Shown in pieces: positions 1 to 11,061 of a stretch of 64,000 nt of DNA. The stretch spans positions 335,001 to 399,000 of the forward strand of contig NC_088717.1 of assembly GCF_963576615.1 (NCBI RefSeq), given 5' to 3'. The DNA comes from Watersipora subatra (taxonomy: Eukaryota; Bryozoa; Gymnolaemata; Cheilostomatida; Watersiporidae). Both the position numbers and the translations under genes were made by a program. Each line of letters starts with the position of its first letter. Position 1 is the first letter of the stretch. Under the pieces are notes generated by a model. The model had not been told where the DNA came from. It saw nothing but the letters and a program-made list of their open reading frames with translations, and did no database searches.

Positions 1-640
1 GCCTGTAACCTATGTAAATGGTTGACTATATATAACATGTGTGTATAGCTGGCTGTCTGTAACCTATGTAAATGGTTGACTATATATAACATGTGTGTAT
101 AGCTGACTGTCTGTAACCTATGTAAATGGTTGACTATATATAACATGTGTGTATAGCTGACTGTCTGTAACCTATGTAAATGGTTGACTATGTATAACAT
201 GTGTGTATAGCTGACTGTCTGTAACCTATGTAAATAGTTGACTGTGTATAACATGTGTATATAGCTGACTGCCGGTAACCTATGTAAATGGTTGACTATA
301 TATAACATGTGTGTATAGCTGGCTGTCTGTAACCTATGTAAATGGTTGACTATATATAACATGTGTGTATAGCTGACTGTCTGTAACCTATGTAAATGGT
401 TGACTATATATAACATGTGTGTATAGCTGACTGTCTGTAACCTATGTAAATGGTTGACTATATATAACATGTGTGTATAGCTGACTGTCTGTAACCTATG
501 TAAATGGTTGACTATGTATAACATGTGTATATAGCTGACTGTCTGTAACCCATGTAAATGGTTGACTATATATGTATAACATGTGTATACCTGACTGTCT
601 GTAACTTATATAAATCGCTGATTGTGTATAACGCATGTAA
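1..640. repeat. 54-bp minisatellite in intron 10 of amidase copy A
   Basis: About twelve tandem copies of a 54-bp unit (start: ctgtaacctatgtaaatggt), clean at the left and decaying after about 580. Because 54 is a multiple of three, the minus strand is open and reads as an 18-residue repeat, but nothing else suggests coding. The same family occupies the equivalent intron of copy B at about 16400-16860, so the array predates the gene duplication. The window opens inside the array, so its full length is unknown. Confidence 0.95.
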
Positions 641-714
641 AATTTAAAGAATTGATCAGAAAAATTGGTCTGTCAAAATTAAGTATGTCATAAAGTCAGG
701 CAAAATTGTTTTAC

Positions 715-787
715 CGTCATTTCTTTGCAGATATTCTCCAAATAAGGTTGTAGCTTTCACCATAGGCTGCATGTCTCGGGCACGACT
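715..787 (-). CDS. Amidase copy A exon 10
   Basis: Coding reads [20 protein letters not shown] followed by QRND. The acceptor is TTTCCAG and the donor G|GTAAAA; the exon enters in phase 0 and leaves in phase 1. Copy B has the same 73-nt exon at 17364-17436. Confidence 0.9.
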
Positions 788-3700
788 CTGGAAATACGGG
801 CTATCTATTATGAAACTGTACTGTACCACACAATAACCTCAAAACACATAAAAAAAATTTGCAGACAATGCGTGTAGACTGGTGTAATAAGAAAGTGCTC
901 AATTTTTCTATTGTATGGCAAGTAGGCGTGTTGTGTAGTTGTCACCACACCTTCCACAGAACCAGGCTTATGAGTTCAATATTAGTACAATGTGGTTTTT
1001 TCATTCTTAAAACTTTAGCGCTATAACTGAGCATATGAATGACAAACAGTATATAAAACATGTCTCTATATATATACTAGCAGAATACCTGGCATTGCTC
1101 AGGTAATAAAAACTAGGTTGTAAACCACAGACTTATTACCTATCATATAGTATAGTTAATAGGTATAATTAATAGGTAAAGTTAATTAAGTATCGTTAAT
1201 CAGTCTTTCTTATAAAAATGAGAGGCAATATTGTTGCCTGCCACTTTCTATTAGCCTGGCACATTGCCAATGGCTAATTTGAGTAAGTTTATTAGTAAGA
1301 GCTAACTACTTGCTCTCACGACTCACAACTGAGCACGCATGAAATTACACTGCCGCTCTCTGTGATGTTGCGCCGTTATGGAAAGCGGTAGCGTATTTGC
1401 ACCTTCATAGCGACATATAATGCCTAATGAACCCATCAAGCTTGTGTGGCTAACTTAGTAAGGGACTGGACTGGTGAACGGGATAATTCGAGATCAAATC
1501 TTCGGCGATTAAGATTTTTCATTGAAAGATTTTAATAGCTCTAGCTGGACATACAGAAACAGACACACACACGCACACAAACTTTGAGAAATAGATACGT
1601 ATATAGATGACACTTATAAATTTCACATATAATTATATATGCAATATATTAGTATATGTGGTATTATATCAGTATGCCCAGTTATAGCGAACAAGTTTTA
1701 GGAATGAAAAATCCCTTTTTGCGCTGAAATTGAATGGAACCTCCAGTTCTGCAGACAAGCGTACTATTCATTACAGTATGCGTTGAACTAGCCATAAAAA
1801 TGAATAATTGTACTAATGTGTTCACACGGCTAAAATACTCACGCTTAAAAAGATTACAAAATTAGTTTCTGCTCATGTGCTTGAAGATCATGATTGTGTG
1901 AGAGATCATGACATGTAATGTAATTATTAAAAGCACAAGTTTGTTTCAGACAGAATGATCAGCACTGACTAAGGTAACGATTTAAACTAGCTCAAGTTAC
2001 TAGCTTCAGTTACTCAAATTTATCAATAAATTATTTTATTACCTATGCGATGCCAGGCATCTAGGTAGTTTATATACATAGATGCACTAAATGATACCCA
2101 GCCTTTCGTTATTATCAGCCCAATTATTTTAAAAACATGACAAGGTTAAAATGATTCGATGAGAAGATTATTCCTAATAAAAATATAGTTAATGACCTTC
2201 GATGGTTTAGGTTGTTAATGGTTAATTAAAGGTTGACTTGCAACAAAATTCACATTACAGTTATTTGGTATCAAAAGATTCACCATGTCTTACTCTGTTG
2301 TGTTGTAGGTGCCAAATATGTGGAAATGTGATTACAAGCTCTTAAAAGGTCAAAGACGAAAAGCCGCCGTAGATTGGAATCTGTTTATTTCTCTGACGTA
2401 GGAATTACAGTTTGGTTATTGTCTTGTCACGTGATGTTTTCACGTGAATTGAAAGGTCAATAAAAAGCTCAATATAAAACTTATCGTAGCACTAGTTTAT
2501 GACAAACACTTCGGGTTTTACCGAAGACCCCGTATCAAATATAGATGCTCGCTACTTTACAGTTTTGTTTCGGCTTGATCTAATCATCAAGTCGTAATCT
2601 GATCATGTGACCCAATACTTTGCAAATAATTTCTGCAGCACTTTTCAATTATCACAAGTGACCAACAGGCTCGTCATGATTATCAGACAATGATATGTAC
2701 TCCTTCGAGGTAAGGTTAAAAAATTTAATGAATTTTTACGGTAAGTTATAAGATATCAGTGCTAAAAGTGACAGCATTACAATAACGATAAAACAGACGC
2801 GTAAGAAAAATAGACGTAGTTTTATTGAATGCGTGCAGCATATTTGTGAAAATATTTCGACGAATAAGGTTGCATGAAAGTGTAAACAGAAACCATCTCC
2901 CATACACAACTACATCACATTTGAGCCGTTTTGGATAGAGAATCCAAACTACGGCGGTCTCGTGTGGCTGCGATTAACTGTTCGCTTTTTAGCTTTTAAG
3001 AGCTTGTAATCACCTTCCCACATATTTTGCACCTACACCACAACAGAGTAAGACATGGTGAATATTTTGGTATCAAATAACTGTAATGTGAATTTTGTTG
3101 CAAGTCAACCTTTAAGAAATATATATAGATATTTATAGCATTTAGGGAAGTGTTGCACATACTTTTTTTTCTAGTAGTTCAAACATGTATTCATAGTTCA
3201 AATATTGGGCATATTTTAACCAATCACCATTAAAAATTGGCAAGTGTAGTAACAGTGTCCACAGTTACTACACAGTGTGACAGTGTGGCGTAGTGGTTTG
3301 CAAATCTGTCTGCATCACTGGAGTTCCCGAGGTTCAATTCCAGTTTTTTCAATAGTATATTTTATCACTATAACTGGACATACAAACAATGAACAAACAC
3401 TTAGATTTATATATGTAGTTATAAATACAGTTATATATATAACTATATAAATACAGTTATATATATAACTATATAAATACAGTTATATATTTAACTAAAT
3501 AAATACAGTTATATATTTGTATAACTATATAAATACAGTTATATATAAAACTATATAAATATAGTTATATATATAACTATATAAATACAGTTATATATAA
3601 CTACATAAATACAGTTATATATATAACTATATAAATACAGTTATATATATAACTATATAAATACAGTTATATATATAACTATATAAATACAGTTATATAT

Positions 3701-6700
3701 TTTATATAACTATATAAATATAGTTATATATATAACTATAGAAATATAGTTATATATATATAACTATATAAATATAGTTATATATATATATAACTATACA
3801 TATACAGTTGTATATATATATAACTACACATATATAGTTATATATATATAGCTATATTTATATAGTTATATATTTTTATAACTATATAAATATAGTTATA
3901 TATAACTATAGAAATATAGTTATGTATATATAACTATACATATATAGTTGTATATCTATATATATAACTGTATTTGTATAGTTATACATATATAAAACTG
4001 TATTTATATAGTTAAATATATAACAATATATATATAGTTATAAAAATATAGTGATATATATAGAGGAAATTATAATAATGAAAAAGACTGCTTGATTTCT
4101 AAAATTTGGCCATCTAACAAAATATTTTGGTCATCCCTGTTTTAGTGCAACATACCTTGAATGAGTGTTTCATAGCAGAGACCTGATAGAACTCATTGTA
4201 TCCTGATGCCTGACCATGATTTCGTATCATGTTATCATACATGGATGCCAGCAGAGCACCGTACACAGCGCTGCCTGTGGTTAGTAAATATGATAAGCAT
4301 ATCTGTATAGGTTTTGAAACAAGCAATGACTTTTGGCCCGGTCAAGCATTAGCATAAAACTTTCAACATGACAAGGCATGAAGGATAGCAGGTTCAGGTG
4401 AGTGTATCTGTAGACATTGAGAGATAATTAAAGTGTGAGTTATCAAAGGGATTAGCTCTAACATTTTCAAAGATATAGGTACTGTATCTAGTGCAGCCCC
4501 TGGACATTTACCTCTTCTTCAAGTTAACACCAATCATATGAAGAAATGGTTATACAGGTCAACGTGTTTCATTGTTGTAGGAGCCAATGTACGCACTCCT
4601 ACTTTTACTGGCATCAGCATTTGAGTTTGTGTTACTCGACCTCATTGGCTACTTTTTTAAGTGACAAACACACTTGTGCCATTCTGGAAATTTACTCAAA
4701 ATAAAACTTCCATCAAGTGCAATATTTTTTCTGGCAACCAATAAATAGTGATTGATAATTTCATACTACCATTTAATAGGTCCATACAAAGCCGAAATTA
4801 ACACTAGCAGCCACATACAAGGCATTGTGATGACATAATCGCTACATGAACTGTTACATACAACCTCACTCTAAGAAGTTATAGCTTTAGAGTCTAAGAA
4901 TTCAAGCTACTAACTGTAACTTGAGTCGTTGAGGTCAATTTGAGTAATAAAGTTTGTAGATTTATGTTTGTATCGAAACAACTCTTGTTTGTAGGAGATT
5001 CGATGGTATAAAATTTATGAGACTAAACATATCAATAGCTTACCATCTGAATGTAAAGGAATGCTTATCTCATCTACAGTTGCGCCAGCGGCCCTCATTT
5101 TATCAACAACACTTTGGATCTCAGTCTTGACTTCTTCAGTAGCATTGTAAAATCCTTCCTTCACTGATGCGAACTTTTTCCCCGACAAGTCTCCTTTTAA
5201 CTACAAAAAGTATTTGAGTTGTGCTGTTGTATTGCTGAGCATACCAGCTGCGTATCAGTCTTTGTACAGTGAGCTGTAAAAATGGCCTCCTCAATTCATA
5301 TCATTAAGATAATTGTCTTGTCTTGTTTGTTACAATGTCACTGATCGCTCACCTGCTATGCATGTTTAGTCTAGTTTGTCTACCGTCTACCGTATACTGA
5401 CAGTTAGGTAATTGATATGTTTAGGAATTGATGATCCATGTATAGGAAGTCTAATAAAAGGTAAACAATCCTAAATTTATCTTTTACCAGTTTTTGTGTT
5501 TCTCTCTTTAGACTTTAGACGTTTTCTCTCTTTAGCACACCTTGTCTATTTCTCAGTCTCACGGTTAGCTATAATTCTTTTTAAAAAAACATGGTAATAA
5601 AAACATCATTGCATACCAATTCGCTGTAATGAGTTTTGAGTATATCTGGTCTCTGTCTATGATCTCTACCATCATCGTATCCAGCAATGACCTCTAAGAG
5701 AAGTGCTACATCTGTCACTGTAGCGGCCATTGGTCCGATGTGATCAACCGCCGGCATCATTCCTTACAAAGCGATATATAAGAACACTGTATTAACTAAA
5801 TCTTATCTTCACAGCTTAGAAAAGTTCTAATGGATTATTTACATTATACAGTACTAGAATCTATTGACACTTGACAGCAGTTGTAGGTTGTTATCTAACT
5901 ACAGTATGAATGATAGCAGAGGCCTCAAATGGTCTGTAGACTGCACTGTTACTTGTCTGATCACAAGTTCGTTTCTCTATGCAAATCTCTTCATTATTTA
6001 CTGTATTTCTTTTACTGCTTCTTCTATAATAATATTTAAGCCTCTATTAAATATTGTATCTAATATGTCATATTGTATATCTACCTATCCTAACATGCCA
6101 CAACCAAAAAACAGTCCTTCTACAAGAGGGTAAAACATTCTATTTCCAATAAATTGAGTGTAAACTTCAGGTTATACCAAGTGAGAAAACAACATGACTT
6201 CCTCATCTATCATGTGTCTATTACATTAAGATTGTATTTGAAGAGAAAACACAAAAATTTGTCAGACTTGTTCGCTGAAACTAAATCTTTGTATCGCAAT
6301 AAAAAGGTTTTGCCGTATATATGTAATATAAAACTTAGGGCAATGACTGCATCTTGCAATAAATGCTAACTAATTATATTTTGGTTTTGTCAAAGAACAT
6401 TGCAGTGAATATTATGCTGAGTTAACGAAGTGATTTCAGTTTTAAGGATTTCAACGTCATCATTGTTGTTTAATTGTTGCTATAGCGACAAGGGCTTTCT
6501 GTACTCCATTTGTTGAGTGAAGATTCATGTGGACTTGGCTAGCACAACAGTGACAATGTTACTTTGCTCTGTGAAATCTTCTAGTACATTGAAGATAAAA
6601 GTTTTAATTATATGAAGACAACCTACCTAATGACCCAGTAACAGGGACGAGTCCCCATGTAGGTTTCAATCCAACACAACCAGTCCAGCTGCTTGGAAGG

Positions 6701-9700
6701 CGTATGGAGCCACCTTGGTCGCCTCCTAAAGCCATTTCCACTTCACCAGTAGCGACGAGCACAGCACTTCCTGAGCTCGAACCACCTGCTGATCTCTCTG
6801 TGTCATGAGGGTTTCTAACTGGCCCACCATGACTTGTGAAACTGCTTCCAGAAAAGCACTGACTCTCACAGGTAGATTTGCCAACGATTGTCCCTCCTGT
6901 AATATAAAATCTAGTATGAGTTTCTAGCAGGGTTGTGAACAGAGTGGCGAGTCAAACATTTCCCCTTCCATAATTAAATCTGCACAAACATTTCTGCTGA
7001 AGGTCTGGTTTTAATCGTGTTAAATTTGTTTAACGAATGTATAAAATGTAGATGTGCAAACATCCAACCTTGTCTCACCTGCTTGTAAGATTCTGGTCAC
7101 CACGGTTGCATCAAACTCTGGTGTGTATCCATCCCAGACCTTGGAGCCATTTTTAAGAGGAGTTCCAGCAACAAATATGTTGTCCTTGATAGCTATTATC
7201 CTACCGCTAAGTAAACCATCCTGCTCACCCTTGATAATAACCGAGCTTGCCCTGCAGATACCAATTTTTTTATAAAATGGACTATCAATAGAGCAAAGTA
7301 ACTCCTTCAGAATATTCTTTTCTATTTTCACAGATTCATGAAGCTTGACTCATTTGATCCTATCGTCATTGATCACTATCCTGTATTTGTTTTCTACATA
7401 TATTGGTATTAAAATAACAATGAATGGTCTTCTATCAATAATTATTGTTAACCATTACCGATATATTATTATATTACCAATAAAGTTTGAAGTAAAGTGA
7501 AAAAACCAATGAAATGTTGAGTTTTTGGACCTGATTCAACCGGGTTAAAACCACGTGGTCCACACCAGGTGGTTTAAATCGTTGGTTTAAATTGATCCAA
7601 TCCTATTTCAATCATAACCCTTGTAAAGTCATGAACAGTCTCACAACTCTATCTTATCCCAGTACACCTCTTAATAGCAGCATCTGTACAATCAGATATT
7701 GCCAGATGTGGTGACTGCTGATTTTCAAAGTAGAAATAAATATGATGGAATTGCTAAAAGGGTTTTCTTACTCAGCATCAGATATTTTTCTCTTGAAGAT
7801 TAGAACAGATGTCATGTCAATCATTACCCTAAAGCAGTTAATCTGTACCACTTTATTGTCTTAAATGAAACATTCGCAGAAGGTCTCACAGTCATTACCA
7901 GAGTTCTTTTGACAACAGGGCTGATGTTTGACAGAGGAGTCCAAATAACATGCCTCTATCTACTCTACAAACATGAACACTCTGGTATAATTTGTATCAG
8001 AAGCTAAGATAGAATATTGTAAGGCATTAAAACTGTTAGACGCGTACCAGGCATTGTAGATGTTGTCCTTAGCAGGGGGCTTCACCCCTGGGACCCTCGG
8101 GTACAGGACAGGTATTGTCTCTTCTTCTATGTTCTGTATCTGGTCGCAACCACTCAGTGTTTCATTCAGCCATTCTAGGAAATATATAATCTTTACTATA
8201 GTAATAGCCATGTCTGTTTGTCCGAAGACACACTAACAAAGTTACAAAAAAGATTGCACTTCACCCGAACCGTCTCAGCCAATCCCATTACCATCTGCAC
8301 CACTGCACATGGTTATTGAATAAAAATAATTTAATAAGGAAACTACGTATAATAGGAACAAACCTCGGTATTCCTCGAGCTCTTCCTCGTTGATACCTAG
8401 CCCTAGGTCTTCACAAATATTCTCAACATCTTCTTCCGTTGCGGGTTCTACCAGGGGCGTATCTGAATATAATAAAAACAAATGTAGGCTAATATTTTTA
8501 ATTTTACAGGATATGAGTAGCTATGATAGCCTCAGTGTTATGATAGCCTTAAAGCTATGATAGCCGTGGTGCTATGGTAGCCTTAGAGCTATGATAGTCT
8601 TAGAGCCACGATAGTCTCTGTGTTGTTAATATGGGAGAGTTGACAAACCAAACTGGGACATGCAGGTCACCTAATTGTTGACAGCCAAATTATGTTACCA
8701 GCTCAGCAATACATACTTTATGCAAATGAAACAGATCTAATCCAACTTGCCATGTGCAACTTTAGCCAAGCTTTAATTGCCAAAGGATAAAAATAGAAAT
8801 TTATGCATCACTCACTTTAGGATAACACAACTCCTACTAAACCTGTCTGATGCAAAGCTTCTGTCTGTGAGCTAATCTATCTACTCACTAATGGATTGCC
8901 TGACGTTGAACGGCTATTAATAACCAGCTTATAAACCATGGTAGGTAATCTATTTGCCACGGTTTGCCTACATCCACTTATCTCAACTTTACAGTTATGG
9001 TTAAAAAAAGGTTAGCACTACATCACTGGTGGCAGGTAATGTATTTGTTACGGTTTATATTTGGTAGCTTAATTGGTTATTGCTTGGTGAAGCATCATGG
9101 TGAAGCATCATGGTGAGATCAAATCCAGCACAAAGCGAATCTTTCATCCCTAGATTTTAATAGTTATAGCTGGACACACCGAATGACGGACTTCGAGATT
9201 AATTAAATTAGTATATACAAACTAAATAATCTGAATCAAGGGACAATTTGAGAAGTTTGTCACGAAAAAACTTATCTTTAATCTGCTAGCGAACCGCCGA
9301 AACTATATTTTCATACCTTTTGTCTCTGAGTTGTTTTGTTTTTATACAACTTTATGCCCATTTCTCTATCTTTTCATGTCAATCACTTGTATATTTTATT
9401 ATAGTACACTCTTGCTATAATTGTGTTTTATTTGTAATATACTGACTCATAAGTACACGCACATCTCATGACATATGATGATCATCATTTCATGTCATCA
9501 TATATAGCCTATAGGGTGATAAACATGCCACTCATATTTGCTCTGCAACTTAGTCAGAATATTGTATACAAATCAGTCGTTATTGAAGAAAATTCAAATA
9601 TAGAATTCTTAACACTCTGGATATTGTTACTATATTTGTTAGCAAGCTATGAGTAACACACTTTACAATCACCAGGTTTGAGCACGTCCAGCAAAACTTT

Positions 9701-11061
9701 GGAAGTGTCTAGGATGGTGATGTGACGGTCACATGACACCATAACTTTAGGGTAATTATATAATGGTATGTAATAGACATAGAGTTTGAGTGTTTTTATA
9801 GGTGCTTAACTTTCTATAAGAAGCTTCCTGCATAGGTTAACATTTACATATTAAGTCCTGGCAAAAAGTATTGTCTCTCTGATGCACTTTATAGGAAGTA
9901 AGTCCCAGTAAGAGTCACATAGAGAAGGAAAGTATAGCTGTTTGTGTTTCTCAAAGCTTTCACTTGTTCAAGAGTAGAATGAATTGACTTGCTGCCAGCC
10001 TTCAGAATGTGTTTGTATCACCAGACAATAAAGATGTGAAATACCTTATAATAATCAAACAATCATAAATCAACAATGGCAATTGATACACTTTTTTATA
10101 TCATTGGTGCTTCAGAACATTCAAGGGCACCAAATATCCAAGTTTCCCACTCCTACCCTACCACTCACCAGCTCTGAACCTTAACGCATTCACATGTACA
10201 TTGAAGTGGAGGTTGGCTAGCAGGCTAAGGAAGGCAGGCTAAGGAAGGCAGGCTAAGGAGGCAGGCTAAGGAAGGCAGGCTAAGGAGGCAGGCTAAGAAA
10301 GGCAGGCTAAGAAAGGCAGGCTAAGGAAGGTTGCCCAATCCCTGGCCCTCTGTTTGCAGGGATCACAACTCTAATTTTGCTGCTGGTTTTTAATGGTAAC
10401 GTACCAATTTTTCTGGGTTCAGACAACTAGTAATGGCCAGAGAGACACAGCTGCTGGTGCAGAGAGTGCAGGGAGACACAGTTGCTGGTGCAGAGAGTGC
10501 AGGGAGACACAGCTGCTGGTGCAGAGAGTGCTCGAAGAGAACAAGCCAACTTGCTTCAAACTAGAAGATTGCCAACATATTCCCTTATTAATGATGTTTG
10601 CTGGTGCCCTGTAAATGCTGGTGCATTGCAGACGATTTCTAGCTAGTTGATGCTTGTAGAAAGATCCAGAAAAGGTTGTAGTATGTCTTGCATTGGGCAC
10701 AAGAATGAACATAGCCATACATACAGAAGTATTTATACCCTAGAGAGCAGGTCTTAGCAAGTTCAAGACGGTAAAGTGGATGTGTCGACTACTTTAAGTG
10801 GCTAGTTATGTAAGAGTTACGATTTGTGGTTAGTAAAAACTGGTCCAAACACATGAGTGTATAATGGCTAGTCTTATTATGTGTATACACATCTAATGGT
10901 TGCACATACAAAGGGGATAAATATGGATATATATTGTAATGTTTAAGCCAGTCCACATCAACATACAACGGACCTGCTAATAGCCTGTCAACATAATATT
11001 TTGCATTCGGATAGCATAAAATACAGTAAACCTACTTACATGCCTTCCTTGAGCTTGCCAT
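715..11061 (-). CDS. Amidase-signature hydrolase, copy A (10 of about 13 exons in window)
   Basis: Hydrolyses an amide bond by the AS-family Lys/cis-Ser/Ser triad; the substrate cannot be read from sequence. Exons in coding order: 11061-11040, 10216-10169 (uncertain), 8462-8364, 8174-8048, 7251-7079, 6896-6627, 5762-5617, 5200-5044, 4274-4156, 787-715. All carry AG/GT borders and their phases join without a stop, giving about 411 residues. The lysine lies in IAIKDN, the cis-serine in GGSSSGSA and the nucleophile in DQGGSIR, spaced 75 and 24 residues as in the family. Exons 11-13, present in copy B, lie beyond the left edge. The exons are nearly identical to copy B, so this is a recent tandem duplicate. 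Exon 2 is the weak point: its acceptor differs from B. The enzyme resembles bacterial amidases more than classical FAAH in its spacing and motifs (inference). Confidence 0.9.
905..1060 (+). mobile_element. tRNA-derived SINE-like element
   Basis: A degenerate tRNA-like head with a B-box-like gagttcaatat is followed by the family tail (ctataactgagcatatgaa). The equivalent unit in copy B is at 17570-17710, where the tail reads gctataactggacatacg. It was therefore inserted before the duplication. Confidence 0.55.
1076..1110 (-). mobile_element. Helitron-type 3' terminus
   Basis: Read on the minus strand, a hairpin with ACCTG and CAGGT arms is followed about ten bases later by CTAGT at the edge of an AT-rich flank. 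This is the classic Helitron 3' end. The matching 5' end was not located, so the size of the element is unknown. Confidence 0.5.
1440..1570 (+). mobile_element. Degenerate SINE-like unit
   Basis: The unit carries ttcattgaaag, ttttaatagctctagctgg and acatacagaaacagac, matching the tail of the other SINE-like units in the window. The head has a weak B-box-like gagatcaaatc. Confidence 0.35.
1675..1800 (-). mobile_element. SINE-like element, reverse orientation
   Basis: The reverse complement shows a tRNA-like core (ctgcagaactggaggttcca) then the tail with cgctataactgggcata. It is paired with 17925-18050 in copy B, so it predates the duplication. Confidence 0.5.
2230..3111. mobile_element. TTAA-flanked inverted-repeat element (MITE), 882 bp
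   Basis: The ends are long inverted repeats of roughly 130 bp, beginning AGGTTGACTTGCAA and ending with its complement. TTAA lies directly outside both ends (2226-2229 and 3112-3115). No transposase frame is present, so it is non-autonomous. TTAA target duplication is typical of the piggyBac and Kolobok superfamilies; the terminal bases do not decide between them. A second copy lies at 60797-61549 in the opposite orientation. Copy B of the amidase has an empty TTAA site at the matching place (18517-18520). Confidence 0.88.
3278..3400 (+). mobile_element. tRNA-derived SINE
   Basis: This is the best preserved SINE head in the window: A-box-like tggcgtagtgg and B-box ggttcaattcc about 40 bases apart. 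A tail with actataactggacatacaa follows. The equivalent unit in copy B is at 18690-18815. Confidence 0.65.
3411..4055. repeat. AT-rich satellite-like array
   Basis: Tandem units of about 24 bp built from actatataaatacagttata and variants, grading into plain TA repeats. In copy B the corresponding array is in three pieces (18899-19015, 21569-21616, 22727-22803), interrupted by a Helitron and a LINE. Confidence 0.92.
4156..4274 (-). CDS. Amidase copy A exon 9
   Basis: 119 nt, phase 1 in and phase 0 out. It encodes the segment containing [14 protein letters not shown] and [16 protein letters not shown]. The donor AAG|GTATGT and acceptor CCACAG|GC are clear. It matches exon 9 of copy B at 22903-23021. 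Confidence 0.92.
5044..5200 (-). CDS. Amidase copy A exon 8
   Basis: 157 nt. It encodes [15 protein letters not shown] and [14 protein letters not shown], the conserved AS-family block after the catalytic core. The donor is ATG|GTAAGC and the acceptor TTTGTAG. Confidence 0.95.
5617..5762 (-). CDS. Amidase copy A exon 7
   Basis: 146 nt. It encodes [19 protein letters not shown] and [14 protein letters not shown], matching the family block GPMARTVxDxALLLxVIAG. The exon leaves in phase 0. Confidence 0.96.
5763..6626. other. Intron 6 of copy A
   Basis: No gene or repeat seen. The intron aligns closely along its whole length with the same intron of copy B (24182-25048), differing by scattered substitutions only. 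Short open frames in it are not conserved as protein. Confidence 0.75.
6627..6896 (-). CDS. Amidase copy A exon 6 (signature exon)
   Basis: 270 nt holding the amidase signature: [14 protein letters not shown] and [13 protein letters not shown]. By homology the first serine of SSS is the cis-Ser and the serine of GGSIR the acyl-enzyme nucleophile, 24 residues apart as expected. Copy B has Cys where this copy has Trp shortly after the nucleophile. Confidence 0.98.
7079..7251 (-). CDS. Amidase copy A exon 5 (catalytic lysine)
   Basis: 173 nt encoding [18 protein letters not shown], with the triad lysine in IAIKDN, then [13 protein letters not shown]. The donor is CAG|GTGAGA; copy B has CAA|GTGAGA here. 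Confidence 0.97.
7252..8047. other. Intron 4 of copy A
   Basis: No gene seen. The intron is homologous to intron 4 of copy B (25675-26545), which carries extra sequence near its exon 5 end. Confidence 0.7.
8048..8174 (-). CDS. Amidase copy A exon 4
   Basis: 127 nt encoding [20 protein letters not shown], a block that matches the YPRTPGxRP...NAW motif of this amidase subgroup. The acceptor is TTTCCTAG and the donor TG|GTACGC. Confidence 0.95.
8364..8462 (-). CDS. Amidase copy A exon 3
   Basis: 99 nt encoding [20 protein letters not shown] and the acidic helix ending EELEEYR. This N-terminal helical segment is typical of the subgroup. Confidence 0.92.
8515..8620. repeat. Short imperfect tandem repeat
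   Basis: Five to six copies of an 18-20 bp unit of the form gctatgatagccttagag. Confidence 0.8.
9055..9200 (+). mobile_element. SINE-like element
   Basis: An A-box-like tggtagcttaattgg and B-box-like gagatcaaatcc are followed by the family tail with gttatagctggacacacc. It contains a 12-base internal duplication (aagcatcatggt). Confidence 0.5.
10169..10216 (-). CDS. Amidase copy A exon 2 (acceptor uncertain)
   Basis: The donor GCTG|GTGAGT and the coding (NALRFRA joining D of exon 3) match copy B. B's acceptor is not conserved: the AG used there is absent. The only phase-consistent acceptor nearby is CTAG at 10217-10220, whose pyrimidine tract would come from the adjacent CCTTAGCCTGCC-type repeat. 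That gives 48 nt against 42 in B. Confidence 0.5.
10217..10335. repeat. GGCAGGCTAAGGAA tandem repeat
   Basis: About eight copies of a 13-14 bp unit, directly against the putative exon 2 acceptor. On the transcribed strand it is pyrimidine-rich. Confidence 0.9.
10437..10532. repeat. 30-bp tandem repeat, three copies
   Basis: Three near-identical units containing agacacagctgctggtgcag. The small open frames across them on both strands are repeat-driven. Confidence 0.9.
11040..11061 (-). CDS. Amidase copy A exon 1 (coding part)
   Basis: ATG then ASSRKA, ending GCAT|GTAAGT, a strong donor. Copy B has the same 22-nt start (MANSRKA) with a synonymous change beside one replacement. In copy A the same frame stays open for 41 codons upstream without another ATG and includes a hydrophobic stretch (see findings), so an upstream start in another exon is possible. 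Confidence 0.7.

Larger units (their letters stand above)
788..4155. other. Intron 9 of copy A, transposon-filled
   Basis: No host coding sequence seen. The intron contains three SINE-like units, a Helitron-type 3' terminus, a TTAA-flanked MITE and a long AT-rich array, each listed separately. Much of it aligns in order with intron 9 of copy B (17437-22902); the differences mark insertions specific to one copy. Confidence 0.8.
8463..10168. other. Intron 2 of copy A
   Basis: No coding sequence seen. It holds a short imperfect tandem repeat (about 8515-8620) and one SINE-like unit (about 9055-9200). The part nearest exon 2 aligns with intron 2 of copy B. Confidence 0.7.
10217..11039. other. 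Intron 1 of copy A
   Basis: The intron contains the two small tandem repeats listed here and otherwise unassigned sequence. The region next to exon 1 (about 10957-11039) resembles the sequence beyond exon 2 in copy B (27800-27900), so about 740 bp have been gained between in A. Confidence 0.6.

Noticed and set aside
1..640. CRISPR-like array
   Set aside because: There is no spacer diversity; the 54-bp unit repeats head to tail in an animal intron.
3278..3400. Functional tRNA gene
   Set aside because: A- and B-box-like motifs are present but no cloverleaf or anticodon arm can be drawn; the tail identifies a SINE.
5864..6369. Plus-strand frames of 89 and 71 codons in intron 6 of copy A
   Set aside because: The equivalent intron of copy B keeps only part of them, with disruptions; no recognisable family.
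10419..10718. 99-codon minus-strand frame
   Set aside because: Much of it is a 30-bp repeat, and the rest has no family features; it falls in intron 1 of copy A.
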